DNA of 64,000 nucleotides from Clostridia bacterium (GTDB taxonomy: Bacteria > Bacillota > Clostridia > UMGS1883 > UMGS1540). How positions within the stretch are numbered: the stretch's first letter is position 1; each line of letters starts with the position of its first letter. The DNA is taken from assembly GCA_017442155.1 (NCBI GenBank), contig JAFSAU010000020.1:1-64000 (forward strand). Direction: 5' to 3'. A program made the position numbers and the translations under genes. Shown piece after piece: positions 15,737 through 24,703 of this stretch. The notes beneath the pieces were generated by a model that worked only from the letters and a program-made list of their open reading frames with translations, had not been told where the DNA came from and did not search any database.

Positions 15737-16849
15737 TTATGCCTTGTGTAACTCCGTTGTACCATTTACATCTTCCCGGATAAGGCGGTATGTTGCCGCG
15801 GCCAGCGGAACGCCTAAAAGCATACCGAACACCCCGAAGATCCCTCCGCCAATCGTCACAGCCGCCAGCACCCAGATGCCGGGCAGACCAATGGATGCGC
15901 CCACCACACGGGGATAAATCAGATTTCCTTCCATCTGCTGGAGCACCACAATCAGAACGAGAAAAAACAACGCCTGTAATGGCGACACCGCCAGAATCAT
16001 CAGCGCACCGAGAATAGCACCAATGTACGCGCCCGCCACAGGAATGAGTGCCGTAAACGCAATCAGCGCGCCAATCATGGTGGCATATGGCAATTTAAGC
16101 AGAAGCATAAATCCGGTACAAAGCAGACCGAGAATCACTGCTTCTGTACACTGCCCCACGATGTAGCGGTGGAAGGAATCGTCCACCACCCGCACCACAT
16201 ATGCGATTTTTCTGTACCAGCCGGGCCGGATATACCGGCGTCCGGCGCGTTTTATCTGCATCCGGATTTTATCTTTACCGCACAGAAGATATATAGAAAA
16301 AATAACAGCCAGAAAAACAGTCACTGTGCCGGAAACGATGGCAGAAATTATCTTTACCACAATTCCCATCACATCGCCTACGCCACTTGTAAGAACACGC
16401 GCAATTTCGCCAATCCGGGACTGCCAGTCAAACTCCTGCAAAAGCGCAAGATTTTCCTCGGAAAAAAGGTGCAGACTTGCCGCCCATGCCACCCCTTTTT
16501 CAATCAACCCCGGTATCGCCGAAACCAATGTTTCTACGCAGGAAATAAGCTGCGGCACTACCAGGCTGATGATGAGGACAATAATAGCAAGCAAGGTCAA
16601 AAACGCGCCCAAAATACAGACGGGCCGCCGGGTTTTTGCCAGTATACCTTTTTGTTTTTTCGGAAAATAATGCCGCTCATAGAACCCCATAAGAATATTC
16701 ACAAGATAAGCAATCACACAGCCTATCAGCAGCGGTACTGCCGCCCCTAAAAGAGAGCGCAAAAATCCGGACACCGTACTCCAGTAATACATAAACAAGT
16801 ACAAAAGCACTGCAAAAATACCGATTTTTATAAGTTGTTTTGTTTTCAT
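15737..16849 (-). CDS. AI-2E family transporter (PerM/YtvI-like)
   Basis: 370-residue polytopic membrane protein with the family pattern: two paired N-terminal segments, a soluble central region (about 90-165), and a C-terminal block containing the conserved stretches IVGQCTEAVILGLLC, GALIAFTALIPVAGAYIG and GNLIYPRVVGASIGLPGIW. Some members export AI-2 or act as sodium/proton antiporters; others (YtvI, SpoIIIE-linked) function in sporulation, so the substrate is not assigned. GGGGGAGG precedes the ATG. It lies 42 bases downstream of the DUF362 gene, probably in one transcript with it and the phosphatase. Confidence 0.9.
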   Translation of the reverse strand: MKTKQLIKIGIFAVLLYLFMYYWSTVSGFLRSLLGAAVPLLIGCVIAYLVNILMGFYERHYFPKKQKGILAKTRRPVCILGAFLTLLAIIVLIISLVVPQLISCVETLVSAIPGLIEKGVAWAASLHLFSEENLALLQEFDWQSRIGEIARVLTSGVGDVMGIVVKIISAIVSGTVTVFLAVIFSIYLLCGKDKIRMQIKRAGRRYIRPGWYRKIAYVVRVVDDSFHRYIVGQCTEAVILGLLCTGFMLLLKLPYATMIGALIAFTALIPVAGAYIGAILGALMILAVSPLQALFFLVLIVVLQQMEGNLIYPRVVGASIGLPGIWVLAAVTIGGGIFGVFGMLLGVPLAAATYRLIREDVNGTTELHKA

Positions 16850-16891
16850 GCAATCCTCCCCCTCTTCAGTATACCCGGTTTCGGCATGTTT

Positions 16892-18001
16892 TCATCGGAC
16901 TACAACCGCCTTTTCCGGACAAAGTTCCTGACAGCAGTAGCACTTGATACAGCCCTCCCGGTGAATATGTGCTTTTTTGTTTATCAGCTCCATCGTCTCT
17001 GCCGGACAGGAACGCACGCACTCCCCACAGCCAATACATTTTTTCTCCAAAATCACCGGCTTTTTCTCCCGTTTCAGACGGGAAGCCACCGTCCGGGGCA
17101 GAAGCTTCAGAAGTCCGGCATTGCGGCTGGCCTTCGGCCGTTTAAAGCGATGGGTAAATTTTGCAGGGTCTTCGCCCACTACCTCCAGTTTGTCCAGGCT
17201 CGCCGGACAAAAGCCTTTTTCCCTGCTGATATCCACTGTAAGTACCTCCTCCGGTGCATATCCCATCATGGAGGAACAAAGAAGATCTAACGCATATGGA
17301 TTTGCACTGCCGCAGAGAGCACCGACTTTGCGGAGTGTTCCGCTGGCCGGTCCGTTGCCCTCCATAGCCACCACTGCATCGATGATATTAACCTGCGGGG
17401 CGTTTTGCCGGCAAAGGTCCACAAGCATTGTACAAAAGTCCCGCTTATCCGGAAATTTGGCATGATACTCCGCTTTTTTCGCCCCTGGTATGGAGCCGAA
17501 CAAGTTTTTTACCGCCGCCGTCATATCGCACAGCATGTGTGTTTTTAGTCTTCCGATGCTCACAATTAAATCTGCTTCCGCCAGAGGTTTTATCACCGTA
17601 AAATCGCCCAGTGGCACGCTGGATGTATCCAGATTCAGCACGGCACCGCTATTCTGGGCCGCCGTTTTCATCCCGGTGGTCTCATACAAACGCTCCAGAA
17701 GCTTTGGATGATACAGGCCTCCGGGGCTATCGGCAATCGTTACGTCCGCGCCTTTCTCTTTAAAATAGGCCGCCGCCTCTTCTACTAAAAGAGGATGGGC
17801 TGTCACACCTGCCGCAGGCGTGCGCTTCGCCAGAAGATTCGGCTTTATCACCACATTTTTGCCCGCCCATTCCTCCGGGAGACCATTATCCCGCAGAATA
17901 GCATCCAGCATAGGCCGGAGCACTTCCGGCACATATTCTTTTGTATAATTTTTGCACGGGCTGAGATATACCCGGTTTGTCAGAAGAATTTCGCGTTTCA
18001 T
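16892..18001 (-). CDS. DUF362 protein with C-terminal 2x[4Fe-4S] ferredoxin domain
   Basis: 369 residues. Residues about 30-270 are the DUF362 domain (VVIKPNLL, the ITGH-like VTAHPLLVEEAA, DSPGG, RLKTHMLCDMTAAVKNLFG). The C-terminus (about 310-369) has two ferredoxin motifs, CIGCGECVRSCP and CIKCYCCQELCP, each binding a 4Fe-4S cluster. The protein is probably a cytoplasmic redox enzyme or electron-transfer component; no specific reaction is established for this architecture. The ATG follows the upstream phosphatase stop directly, with GGACGGAGAG inside that gene, so translation is probably coupled. Confidence 0.88.
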   Translation of the reverse strand: MKREILLTNRVYLSPCKNYTKEYVPEVLRPMLDAILRDNGLPEEWAGKNVVIKPNLLAKRTPAAGVTAHPLLVEEAAAYFKEKGADVTIADSPGGLYHPKLLERLYETTGMKTAAQNSGAVLNLDTSSVPLGDFTVIKPLAEADLIVSIGRLKTHMLCDMTAAVKNLFGSIPGAKKAEYHAKFPDKRDFCTMLVDLCRQNAPQVNIIDAVVAMEGNGPASGTLRKVGALCGSANPYALDLLCSSMMGYAPEEVLTVDISREKGFCPASLDKLEVVGEDPAKFTHRFKRPKASRNAGLLKLLPRTVASRLKREKKPVILEKKCIGCGECVRSCPAETMELINKKAHIHREGCIKCYCCQELCPEKAVVVR

Positions 18002-18664
18002 TTACTCTCCGTCCTTTCCACCCCGCCACCACTTCTGTTTGGCCAGGGTACTGATATCCGCCAAATGGCTGTTGTCACCGTCCACTGTCACCGTTATTTT
18101 TCCGTTTTCCACTTCCAGTACAGTAACGGAAGCATTATCGCACCACTTCTCCCCAGGCATTTCAGAAAGCGGGATTCCCCGCACCCGGCAAAGCAGCACT
18201 TTGATAGCCGTGCCATGTGATGCAACCAGAACCTTTTGCCCGGAATGCGTTCTCGCTATGTCCAAAATCGCTCCATAAATTCTGTCCTGAAAATCCGTCA
18301 TGCGTTCGCCGCCGGGCATCTCTAAAAGATGCGGCCTCTCCAGCCAGTTCCCATAGCTTTCGGGAAAACGAACGGGCAGGTCATCCCACGGTACATCCTC
18401 CCACGCTCCACCGTGGATTTCCCGAAGGTCTGCACGGGTCTCTACCGGTATGCCCCTCTCTCGTGTCACTGCCTCCGCCGTCTCTTTCGTACGTTTCAAA
18501 TCACTGGAATAGGCAGCATCGATGTGGATATCCCGAAACCAGGCAGGCAGACGCGCAATCTGCGCCCGGCCGTTTTCCGTCAGGTCCGAATCAAACCAGC
18601 CGTGAAAATTCCGTTCCACATTCCCCCGCGCCTCTCCGTGACGTACAATGTATATGGTTGTCAT
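18002..18664 (-). CDS. Histidine phosphatase family protein (phosphoglycerate mutase-like)
   Basis: 220 residues with the branch-1 histidine phosphatase signature RHGEARGN at the N-terminus (phospho-acceptor His), the second-half IHGGAWEDVP and the distal ASHGTA histidine. Substrates in this family range from sugar phosphates to cobalamin and nucleotide intermediates; none is indicated here. The start is the ATG at 18664 (MTTIYIVRHG), preceded by GGAGGAG; an earlier in-frame start eight codons upstream lacks a site. It leads a short operon with the DUF362 and AI-2E genes. Confidence 0.9.
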   Translation of the reverse strand: MTTIYIVRHGEARGNVERNFHGWFDSDLTENGRAQIARLPAWFRDIHIDAAYSSDLKRTKETAEAVTRERGIPVETRADLREIHGGAWEDVPWDDLPVRFPESYGNWLERPHLLEMPGGERMTDFQDRIYGAILDIARTHSGQKVLVASHGTAIKVLLCRVRGIPLSEMPGEKWCDNASVTVLEVENGKITVTVDGDNSHLADISTLAKQKWWRGGKDGE

Positions 18665-18699
18665 AGACTCCTCCATTTCCGAACGCATTTCTTTTATGG

Positions 18700-18738
18700 G
18701 TTTTAAAAGGCAAGGCGGATGTATCTCCCATCCGCCTG
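18700..18738 (-). terminator. Terminator after rluD
   Basis: AGGCGGATG and CATCCGCCT (18713-18737) form a nine-base stem; on the minus strand TTGCCTTTTAAAA follows, a modest U tract. It closes the long metK-rluD array. Confidence 0.6.
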
Positions 18739-18742
18739 TTGT

Positions 18743-19636
18743 TTATCTGTTTCTTAAAATTTGTAAAATATGTTCAAAAGCTTCAGGCAAGGGTACAGAA
18801 AAAGTCATTTCCCGTTCCGTTTCCGGATGGATAAAGCCGATTTCTCCGGCGTGCAGAAGCTGCCCGTCCAGCTGAAAGGCTTCCTTTTTTATTCCATACG
18901 TTTTATCGCCCACAATCGGATGCCCGATATGGCGCATATGCACCCGAATCTGGTGTGTTCTACCGGTCTGCAGTTTGCACCTGACAAGCGTATACTGTCC
19001 GAAACGTTCTATCACCTCGAAATGCGTCACTGCTTCCCGGCCGCCTGTTTTTACAACCGCCATTTTTTTGCGGTCTTTAGGGTCACGGCCTAAAGGAACG
19101 TTTATGGTTCCTGCATCTTCCTTCACATTGCCGTGCACCAGCGCATAGTACTTTCTGGAAAGCGTTCTCGTTTTCAACTGTTCTGACAAATGCTGATGTG
19201 CCCGATCCCCTTTTGCCACAATCAGAAGACCTGTGGTATCCTTATCAATGCGGTGGACAATGCCGGGCCGAAGTACTCCTCCGATGGCCGAAAGAGAGTC
19301 TCCGCAGTGATGCAGCAAAGCGTTGACAAGGGTATCCTCATAATTCCCCGCCGCCGGATGCACCACCATGCCCGCCGGCTTATTGATGACAAGCACGCTT
19401 CCGTCCTCGTACACAACGTTCAGCGGGATATCCTGGGCTATGGCCTTAGGTGCCGTGGGCGCAGGTACAGAAACCGCCACCTCGTCCCCCGTTTTCAGCT
19501 TATAGCCGGGGCGCACCCGTCTGCCGGACACGGTTACATGTCCTTCCTCTATCAGTTGCTGGATATAGGCGCGGCTTAGCTCCGTATGCACTGCCGCCAC
19601 CGCCTTGTCAATTCTTTCTCCTGCCTTATATTCCAT
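18743..19636 (-). CDS. RluD-family ribosomal large-subunit pseudouridine synthase
   Basis: 297 residues. An S4 RNA-binding domain (about 8-65: ERIDKAVAAVHTELSRAYIQQLIEEG) is followed by the RluA/RluD catalytic domain with the active-site motif HRIDKDTTGLLIVAK (catalytic Asp) and LQTGRTHQIRVHM. It makes pseudouridines in 23S rRNA (E. coli RluD sites near 1911-1917 by homology). The start is the ATG at 19636, overlapping the lspA stop by one base; a GTG one codon upstream is possible. The Bacillus homologue ylyB also follows lspA. Confidence 0.94.
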   Translation of the reverse strand: MEYKAGERIDKAVAAVHTELSRAYIQQLIEEGHVTVSGRRVRPGYKLKTGDEVAVSVPAPTAPKAIAQDIPLNVVYEDGSVLVINKPAGMVVHPAAGNYEDTLVNALLHHCGDSLSAIGGVLRPGIVHRIDKDTTGLLIVAKGDRAHQHLSEQLKTRTLSRKYYALVHGNVKEDAGTINVPLGRDPKDRKKMAVVKTGGREAVTHFEVIERFGQYTLVRCKLQTGRTHQIRVHMRHIGHPIVGDKTYGIKKEAFQLDGQLLHAGEIGFIHPETEREMTFSVPLPEAFEHILQILRNR

Positions 19637-20088
19637 CACTCAAAATCCGTACTTTTAAATACATATATGCAAAACAACGCCGCTCCGACCACAACGCAGA
19701 TATCTGCCACATTGAAAATCGGAAAGTTTATAAAACGGGCATCCAGGAAATCCACAACGAAGCCACGAGTTATTCTGTCCACCAGATTTCCCAGTGCACC
19801 GGAAATAATCAGTGATACTGCCACCCCGAACAGCTTACTCTGCGGCTTCTTTTTCAGAATATAAGCCAGAAGCAAGCCGATAATCAGCACGGTTGCGGCA
19901 ATCAGAAACTCCACTCTTCCGCTGAGAATGCTGAATGCCGCTCCGTTATTTGTCTGATAGGTAATGTGGAAAATATCCTGTATCACCGGTATGCTTTGCC
20001 TGATACCCATATTTGCGGAAACGAGGTATTTCGTCAGTCTGTCCGCCGCAAACGTGACGACTCCCATTATAGCGGGAAGCCAAAGCAT
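19636..20088 (-). CDS. lspA: Lipoprotein signal peptidase II
   Basis: 150-residue polytopic membrane protease that removes signal peptides from prolipoproteins. Four hydrophobic segments are visible. The two catalytic aspartates lie in GALGNLVDRI and IFNVADICVV, the conserved LspA positions, with NNGAAFS between the first two segments. It sits between ileS (11 bases) and rluD, the order found in many Firmicutes. Confidence 0.95.
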   Translation of the reverse strand: MLWLPAIMGVVTFAADRLTKYLVSANMGIRQSIPVIQDIFHITYQTNNGAAFSILSGRVEFLIAATVLIIGLLLAYILKKKPQSKLFGVAVSLIISGALGNLVDRITRGFVVDFLDARFINFPIFNVADICVVVGAALFCIYVFKSTDFE

Positions 20089-20099
20089 TTTATTTACTC

Positions 20100-22874
20100 C
20101 TACTCTTTAATAATTTCAGCGCAGCGGCTGCAAAGGGTGGGATGCGCCGCATCTTTTCCCACAGATGTGCTGTACAGCCAGCAGCGTTCGCATTTTTCTC
20201 CCTCCGGCAGTGTGATTTCCACTGCCAGACCTTCCGTTTCGCCCCGGTAGCTTCCTTCCACGGCTTCGCCTTCCACAATTTTCACGGAAGAAACGATGAA
20301 CAGCGTGGGAAGGGTATCCCCGAAGGTTTCCAGGAATGCTTTCATTTCCGGAGATACATAGAGCACTACACCTGCACCCACGGAATTACCGATTTTCTTC
20401 TCAGCCCGGGCATTTTCCAGTGCTTTAGACACGTCAGCGCGAAGCTTTATAAAGCGGTCCCAATTCTCTCCGAGTGCCGCATTTTCGTAAAGCCCCGTCT
20501 TGGGCATATCATTATACAATACACTGCGGCGGTCGTCTCCGGCTTTATGGGGCATATACTGCCAGATTTCTTCAGAAGTGTAAACCAGAACCGGGGCCAG
20601 AAGGCGTACAATGGCATCCAGCACGGTATACATCACAGTCTGGGCCGCACGTCGCTCCGTGCTGGCCGCCTTTTCCACATACAGGCGGTCCTTAATAATA
20701 TCCAGATAGAAGTTACTCATATCCACCACGCAGAAATTGTGAATAGCGTGATAAATCAGGTGGAAGTCATAGCTTTCATATGCCGCCAGTACCTTTTCCG
20801 TCATCTGGGAAAGGCGCATCATCGCCCAGGCATCCAGCTCGTTCATTTTCTCTACCGGTATGCTGTCACGTTCCGGGTCAAAATCATGAATATTGCCGAG
20901 AATATAGCGGGCAGTATTACGGATTTTTCTGTAGACCTCCGACATCTGCTTTAAGATTTCCTTGGATATACGCATATCGGTCTTAAAATCAGCGGAGACC
21001 ACCCAGAGACGCAGAATATCCGCACCGAAGTCCCTGATAATATCCAACGGACTTACGCCGTTGCCCTTTGACTTGGACATCTTCTGGCCGTCAGAATCCA
21101 CAATCATACCATGCGTAATAACCGTCTTGTACGGTGCTACGCCACGGGCGGCAATGGAAGTCAGAAGGGAGGACTGGAACCAGCCTCTGTACTGGTCATT
21201 TCCCTCCAGATACATGTCTGCCGGGAAGCGCAGACCTTTCTTCACATCCAGAACACCGGCGTGACTTGAGCCGGAATCAAACCAGACGTCCATGATATCC
21301 TTTTCTTTTGTAAATTCCGTACATCCGCACTTACAGGCTGTGCCAGCCGGCAGAATTTCGGAAGCATCCACTTCATACCAGGCACCACTGCCCTTTTCCT
21401 TAAAGAGTGCCGCCACGGCACGGATAGATTCGTCAGTAATCAGAGCCTCACCACAATCCTTGCAGTAGAAAATCGGAATCGGAACGCCCCAGGTCCGCTG
21501 GCGGGAAATACACCAGTCTGTTCTGTCCATCACCATGCTGGTGATACGTTCCTCGCCCCACTTCGGAATCCAGCGCACGTTGCGGATAGCCTCTGCCGCC
21601 GCGTCCTTAATGCTGTCCACCGAGGCAAACCACTGCTCCGTCGCACGGAATACAATCGGTTCATGACAACGCCAGCAATGAGGATACTGGTGAATAATTT
21701 CCTGAATCGCATACAGGGCCTTTTTCTCCCGCAGTTTTTCTTCAATAGCCGGGTTGGCCTTGGAATAGTGGAGACCTGCAAATTCACCGGCCAGGTCATT
21801 GAGATACCCCTTGCTGTCCACGGGTACCAGAATGGGAATATCCTTATAAGGACGGCAGGCCACATAGTCCTCGGCACCATGGCCGGGAGCTGTGTGCACA
21901 CAGCCGGTACCTGCATCCAGCGTTACATGGTCACCCACGATAACGAGGGAATTCCGATCCATAAACGGATGGGCACACTGGATGTACTCCAGGTCACTTC
22001 CTCGAAATTCTGCAATTTTCTCATATTCCGTGATGCCGCCGACAGCCATAACGCTTTCCGTCAGGTCCTCGGCAATCACATACACCTCGCCGCCGGCCCG
22101 GACCAGGTTATAGGTAAAGTCCGGATTTACAGCAATAGCAACGTTTCCGGGCAGTGTCCAGGTGGTTGTTGTCCAGATTACAAAATATACAGGCTCCTTG
22201 ACATCGGCAAAGAGACCTTTATCGTCGGCAACGCGGAATTTTACATAGATAGAGTTTGTCTTATCCTCTTCGTATTCAATTTCGGCCTCGGCCAGTGCCG
22301 TTTCGCAATCCGGACACCAGTAGATGGGTTTGAGGCCCTTATATATATAGCCCTTTTTCGCCATTTCACCGAAAATTTCAATCTGCTTCGCTTCAAATTC
22401 CGGTGCCAGCGTCAGGTAGGAGTCCTCATAATTACCTATTGAGCCGAGACGCTTAATCTGGTTCTTCTGATTTTCCACATATCCAAGAGCAAATTTTTTG
22501 CACTCTTCTCTGAACTGCGAAATAGAAACCTCACTGCGGTTTATCCCCAGCTTCTTAATGGCCTGACGCTCAATCGGCAGACCATGGGTGTCCCAGCCAT
22601 GAATATAAGGGGCACAGTAGCCGCTCATATTCTTATAGCGGACAATAATATCCTTCAGTGTTTTGTTGAGTGCATGACCCATATGCATGTCTCCGTTTGC
22701 GTACGGCGGACCGTCATGCAGAATAAACAGCGGCTTTTCGGCATTTTTCTCCATCAGGCCGCCATATAAATCATTTTCTTCCCACTTTTTCAGTGTTTCC
22801 GGCTCCCGTGTAGGCAGATTGCCTCGCATCGGGAACTCAGTTTCGGGCAAATTCAGTGTTTTGCCGTAATCCAT
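20100..22874 (-). CDS. ileS: Isoleucyl-tRNA synthetase
   Basis: 924-residue class I synthetase charging tRNA-Ile. The HIGH-type motif is HMGH in PPYANGDMHMGHALNK near residue 60; KMSKSKGNGVSP is near residue 600; the editing domain (CP1) lies between; the C-terminus has a zinc-binding CERC...CSRC knuckle. The start is the ATG at 22874 (MDYGKTLNLP), about ten bases after AGGATTG. Many Firmicutes put a T-box in front of ileS; here it follows divIVA by 20 bases with no room for one. Confidence 0.96.
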   Translation of the reverse strand: MDYGKTLNLPETEFPMRGNLPTREPETLKKWEENDLYGGLMEKNAEKPLFILHDGPPYANGDMHMGHALNKTLKDIIVRYKNMSGYCAPYIHGWDTHGLPIERQAIKKLGINRSEVSISQFREECKKFALGYVENQKNQIKRLGSIGNYEDSYLTLAPEFEAKQIEIFGEMAKKGYIYKGLKPIYWCPDCETALAEAEIEYEEDKTNSIYVKFRVADDKGLFADVKEPVYFVIWTTTTWTLPGNVAIAVNPDFTYNLVRAGGEVYVIAEDLTESVMAVGGITEYEKIAEFRGSDLEYIQCAHPFMDRNSLVIVGDHVTLDAGTGCVHTAPGHGAEDYVACRPYKDIPILVPVDSKGYLNDLAGEFAGLHYSKANPAIEEKLREKKALYAIQEIIHQYPHCWRCHEPIVFRATEQWFASVDSIKDAAAEAIRNVRWIPKWGEERITSMVMDRTDWCISRQRTWGVPIPIFYCKDCGEALITDESIRAVAALFKEKGSGAWYEVDASEILPAGTACKCGCTEFTKEKDIMDVWFDSGSSHAGVLDVKKGLRFPADMYLEGNDQYRGWFQSSLLTSIAARGVAPYKTVITHGMIVDSDGQKMSKSKGNGVSPLDIIRDFGADILRLWVVSADFKTDMRISKEILKQMSEVYRKIRNTARYILGNIHDFDPERDSIPVEKMNELDAWAMMRLSQMTEKVLAAYESYDFHLIYHAIHNFCVVDMSNFYLDIIKDRLYVEKAASTERRAAQTVMYTVLDAIVRLLAPVLVYTSEEIWQYMPHKAGDDRRSVLYNDMPKTGLYENAALGENWDRFIKLRADVSKALENARAEKKIGNSVGAGVVLYVSPEMKAFLETFGDTLPTLFIVSSVKIVEGEAVEGSYRGETEGLAVEITLPEGEKCERCWLYSTSVGKDAAHPTLCSRCAEIIKE

Positions 22875-22894
22875 GGTTTTCAATCCTTTCCGGT

Positions 22895-23485
22895 TTAGTT
22901 CTCTGTTTCCATTGCGGGCGGTACTATAGGTGCCGCCACCTGTGTGTCCGACATGGGTGAGGGTGCAGGGATTGCTGTCTCCGCCACCGGAGCACTTACG
23001 GGAGGCGTTGGAACATATGAAGCCGGTGCTTCATTCGCATCCTGTACCATACCGTTTATAATCTCAATCTGCGTGCGAAGCTGGGAAATGTTTCGCGCTG
23101 CAAACACGCTGATGTTCCGCTTTAAATCCTGCTCCTGCTGGGCAACGGCTTTTATACTGTCTTCCGCTTCCCGCACAATGTAGGCCGCCTTTTCCTCCGC
23201 TTCCTTAATAATATTCGCCGCCTTATCCTGTGCGGCACGAATTGCCGCGTCACTGCTGGTCTGGGCAAGAAGCAGAGCATTCTGAAGAGAATCCTCCATC
23301 GCTTTATACTTGTCAACGAGCCCCTGCAACATCTGCAGCTTATCCTTATTGGCAATGTTTTCTTTATAAAGCGTTTCGTAGTCCGCAGTCAGTTCATTAA
23401 AAACTTCTTCTACATCCTCTTTCTTGTAGCCGCCCATAAAGGCACCGGAAAATTCTATTTTTTCCAGTTCAAGCGGTGTAAACAT
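22895..23485 (-). CDS. divIVA: DivIVA-domain protein
   Basis: 196 residues. The N-terminal DivIVA membrane-binding and coiled-coil region (LELEKIEFSGAFMGGYKKEDVEEVFNEL) is followed by a long coiled coil (about 35-130), then a Pro/Ala-rich tail. It marks poles and septa by sensing curved membrane and recruits partners. The tail is more Pro/Ala-rich than in Bacillus DivIVA. It lies between sepF and ileS; ylmG and ylmH, often present in this cluster, are missing here. Confidence 0.92.
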   Translation of the reverse strand: MFTPLELEKIEFSGAFMGGYKKEDVEEVFNELTADYETLYKENIANKDKLQMLQGLVDKYKAMEDSLQNALLLAQTSSDAAIRAAQDKAANIIKEAEEKAAYIVREAEDSIKAVAQQEQDLKRNISVFAARNISQLRTQIEIINGMVQDANEAPASYVPTPPVSAPVAETAIPAPSPMSDTQVAAPIVPPAMETEN

Positions 23486-23525
23486 ACAGCTTCACATCCT
23501 TTTTATCATTTGTCTTTTTTGCTTT

Positions 23526-23990
23526 TTACAGTGTCCAGGGGAAAAATCCCTTGTTTTTCAGTTCATCACGAACATCTCCCGCAATGCTGACATTATACGG
23601 TGCAATCAGGAAAATACCGCCGGAAACCTTCTGGATATTGCCTTCCAACGCATACACCACACCGCTGATAAAGTCCAGCACCTTTATGGCGTCCTCCTTC
23701 GTCAGGTCTTCCAGATTCACCACGACCGCCTTTTTTGCTTTCAGCCGGTCTGCGATTTCGCTGGCATCTTCATACGTTGCCGGTTGCAGCACCGCCACCT
23801 CAAGCTGTGTGGTTGCCGTCATGCTGACCACGCGGCCTCCCCCTGCCGATGAAGCAGGCTTTGTGCGGGTTACGTTGAGCGGCTTTAATTCCGCCTTCGG
23901 GGTTTCTTCCTCTTCCACCTCGAACTCTTCGAATTCGTCTTCTTCGCTACCGAAAATCATCTCGCCGAGTTTACCGAAAATTTTTGCCAT
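23526..23990 (-). CDS. sepF: Cell division protein SepF
   Basis: 154 residues. An N-terminal amphipathic membrane anchor (MAKIFGKLGEMIFGS) leads to an acidic linker and a C-terminal SepF domain (about 65-150: VVNLEDLTKEDAIKVLDFISGVVYALEG... FLIAPYNVSI). SepF binds FtsZ and anchors it to the membrane. The start is the ATG at 23990, after GGAGG within the end of yggS and one base past its stop; a longer in-frame start would overlap the ribosome site. It is part of the division cluster with divIVA. Confidence 0.95.
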   Translation of the reverse strand: MAKIFGKLGEMIFGSEEDEFEEFEVEEEETPKAELKPLNVTRTKPASSAGGGRVVSMTATTQLEVAVLQPATYEDASEIADRLKAKKAVVVNLEDLTKEDAIKVLDFISGVVYALEGNIQKVSGGIFLIAPYNVSIAGDVRDELKNKGFFPWTL

Positions 23991-23991
23991 T

Positions 23992-24696
23992 TTACTGAAT
24001 ACCTCCATTTTTTCTATATCCAAATATTGCGCTGCCGATTCTGACAATATTTGCACCTTCTTCAATGGCGGCCACATAATCGCCGCTCATGCCCATAGAA
24101 AGATACTGCATTCTGCAATGTTTGAAGGATTGGGACCTTAGCCCTTCAAACGTCTCTCGCATTTTCACAAAGGACTGCCGTACAGCCGCCTCCTCATGCG
24201 TATTCGGCCCGATTGTCATAAGCCCGTCAATTTCCACGTTTTCCTGCTTCTCATTTTCCTCTATTATGGGAAGCACTGCATCAAAGTCCATGCCGAATTT
24301 ACTTTCCTCCCCGGAAGCATTGACCTCCAGAAGCACATGGGCACAAATGTTGCGTTTCACAGCCTGCCGCCGGACTTCCTCCAGAAGCCGCGTGGTATCA
24401 ACCGCATGAATCAGGGCCGCCTTATCTATAATATATTTGACCTTATTGGTCTGTAAATGTCCTATAAAATGCCACGTGGCACCTTGTACACGGTCATATT
24501 TTTCCGTCAGCTCCTGCACCCGGTTTTCACCGATGTACCGGAGACCGGCGTCCACAGCCGTCTGAATCCGGTCGGGCTCCACCGTTTTCGTGGCTCCCAG
24601 AAGAATAATATCTTCCTTTCTTCGTCCGGCACGTTCTGCCGCATCCGCAATTTGCCTTTGCACATTTTCTATGTTTTCTTTTATATGCAAGTGCAT
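23992..24696 (-). CDS. YggS/YlmE-family pyridoxal-phosphate homeostasis protein
   Basis: 234-residue single-domain TIM barrel of the alanine racemase N-terminal fold. It has the PLP-lysine motif LLGATKTVEPD, the phosphate-binding SMGMSGDYVAAIEEGAN and VRIGSAIFG at the C-terminus. The family binds PLP and affects amino acid and vitamin B6 balance, with no confirmed enzyme activity. The ATG at 24696 is only two bases from GGAGG; a TTG two codons inside is better spaced and may be the true start. It directly precedes sepF, as ylmE does in Bacillus. Confidence 0.93.
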   Translation of the reverse strand: MHLHIKENIENVQRQIADAAERAGRRKEDIILLGATKTVEPDRIQTAVDAGLRYIGENRVQELTEKYDRVQGATWHFIGHLQTNKVKYIIDKAALIHAVDTTRLLEEVRRQAVKRNICAHVLLEVNASGEESKFGMDFDAVLPIIEENEKQENVEIDGLMTIGPNTHEEAAVRQSFVKMRETFEGLRSQSFKHCRMQYLSMGMSGDYVAAIEEGANIVRIGSAIFGYRKNGGIQ

Positions 24697-24703
24697 TTCC
24701 TCC

